Assembly: GCF_001619585.1 (NCBI RefSeq)
Contig: NZ_LQNT01000010.1
Coordinates: 124,001-188,000 of the forward strand
DNA from: Bhargavaea cecembensis
GTDB taxonomy: Bacteria; Bacillota; Bacilli; Bacillales_A; Planococcaceae
DNA length: 64,000 bases
Direction of reading: 5' to 3'
Part shown: positions 63,073 through 64,000 of the stretch, one piece after another
Position numbering within the stretch: the stretch's first letter is position 1
Layout of the letters: every line of letters begins with the position of its first letter
Translations under genes and position numbers: made by a program
Notes under the pieces: model-generated
The model's database searches: none
Told to the model about the DNA's origin: nothing
Seen by the model: the letters and a program-made list of their open reading frames with translations, nothing else

Positions 63073-64000
63073 TTGAATAAAGTCTTTACGATCGTTTCAT
63101 TCATCGGTGTGCCGCTCGTTGTAGCGGGCTCTTTCCTTCACTGGACGAGTCTGGTGATGTTCATACTTTGCTGTGTGAGCATTATTGGCCTGTCCGCAAT
63201 CATGGGGAGAGCGACGGAGTCGCTTACCATCATATCGGGGCCGCGTGTAGGCGGGTTGCTGAATGCGACGTTCGGGAATGCAGTCGAGCTGATCATCGCC
63301 ATCTTCTCGTTGAAGGCAGGATTGGTCGGGATCGTTCTTGCTTCTCTGACCGGTTCGGTAATCGGGAACCTGCTTCTTGTGCTCGGACTGTCATTTTTCA
63401 TTGGCGGCCTCAAACATAAGCGCCAGAATTTCAGTTTGCGGGATGCCCGCTATAATGCCGGGCTCCTGATTTTCGCCATCATTGTCGCATTCGTCATCCC
63501 GGAGATCTTCTCCCAGAGAATGGACGACCGTGGCACGATCAGCCTGAGCATCGGGGTCTCGGTCATCATGATCCTGCTTTATCTGGCGGGGCTGTTCTTT
63601 AAGCTGGTCACGCATCGGGGATATTTTACCGGATCCGACAAAGAAAGTCATGGCAACCAGGAAGAAGAAGAGGCAGAATGGTCAAAGGGGAAGGCGATCC
63701 TCATTCTGCTTCTGGCTACGGCTGCGGTGGCTTTTGTGTCCGAAAACCTTGTCCACACATTTGAGGACATCGGAGAGCGCTTCGGATGGTCTGAACTGTT
63801 TATCGGGGTCATCATCGTCGCCATCGTCGGAAATGCCGCGGAGCACGCTTCCGCCCTTATCCTGGCGGTCAAGAACAAGATGGATGTATCCGTTGAGATC
63901 GCCGTCGGTTCGACACTCCAGGTAGCCATGTTCGTTGCACCTGCCCTGGTCCTCATTTCGCTGCTGATGCCTGTGCAGATGCCGCTAGTATTCACGGTCG
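63073..64000 (+). CDS. cax: Calcium/proton exchanger, Cax family (3' end outside window)
   Basis: The TTG at 63073 is best spaced from AGGGGG; an ATG at 63067 is close to the site. The visible 309 codons have membrane helices and the two Cax cation-binding repeats: FGNAVELIIAIF near residue 67 and VGNAAEHASALI in the second half, plus an acidic loop (KESHGNQEEEEAEW). It exchanges Ca2+ for protons across the membrane. The frame is open at base 64000. Confidence 0.88.
   Translation, partial: MNKVFTIVSFIGVPLVVAGSFLHWTSLVMFILCCVSIIGLSAIMGRATESLTIISGPRVGGLLNATFGNAVELIIAIFSLKAGLVGIVLASLTGSVIGNLLLVLGLSFFIGGLKHKRQNFSLRDARYNAGLLIFAIIVAFVIPEIFSQRMDDRGTISLSIGVSVIMILLYLAGLFFKLVTHRGYFTGSDKESHGNQEEEEAEWSKGKAILILLLATAAVAFVSENLVHTFEDIGERFGWSELFIGVIIVAIVGNAAEHASALILAVKNKMDVSVEIAVGSTLQVAMFVAPALVLISLLMPVQMPLVFTV

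Noticed and set aside
1-64000. CRISPR arrays, rRNA and tRNA genes
   Set aside because: No regularly spaced direct repeats, rRNA sequence or cloverleaf with a CCA-type end was found by reading.

Overview
The window is a GC-rich Gram-positive chromosome segment of the Bacillales type, most like Planococcaceae (Bhargavaea or a relative). The reasons are Bacillales-style genes (cydA-cydB-cydS, rlmD/rlmCD, ytaF, a YtvA-type LOV-STAS protein, an RsbR-like STAS protein, a T-box leader), strong AGGAGG ribosome binding sites and frequent TTG/GTG starts. The genus is an inference.

Layout. 1-1.9 kb: end of a cytochrome bd oxidase operon, including an unlisted 40-residue CydS. 2.0-3.4 kb: intact rlmD. 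3.4-20.7 kb: an AT-rich accessory island between rlmD and a pyruvate oxidase gene (poxB, 20.7-22.4 kb, minus strand). 22.5-31.5 kb: housekeeping and metabolic genes (DUF1259, dus, HAD, Nudix, serine hydrolase, VOC, GNAT, YtaF, CPBP protease). 31.5-35.4 kb: MocR regulator beside azlCD, and an EamA transporter. 35.7-42.1 kb: LLM oxidoreductase, FMN reductase, and an RpiR-PhnD-TIM barrel-PhnC-PhnE operon. 42.1-46.6 kb: TetR, BCCT transporter and CocE hydrolase. 46.7-64 kb: RraA, a second FMN reductase, LOV-STAS, HAD, repeat elements, a serine-type T-box operon (aminotransferase-serA), RsbR-like protein, zinc peptidase, peptide transporter, an M48-ankyrin protease, a D-Asp-ligase-like ATP-grasp plus FemX-like pair, and a truncated Ca2+/H+ exchanger.

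The island is the main result. It is built of stacked copies of the host locus. The intact rlmD is followed by [rlmD 3' remnant - 733-aa nuclease-like gene - poxB 3' remnant], then [rlmD 3' remnant - TerB/ATPase/helicase operon - poxB 3' remnant], then an LXG toxin/immunity pair, then [rlmD 3' remnant - two- or three-gene membrane-protein cassette - intact poxB]. Remnants keep the parental orientation, are diverged from the intact genes, and carry their own terminators. I read this as repeated capture of alternative rlmD-X-poxB alleles from relatives without an integrase, each carrying a different candidate defence module. The three-gene TerB module and the two-gene glycine-rich membrane module are the best candidates for undescribed systems; their defence role is inferred from context and domains and is not demonstrated.
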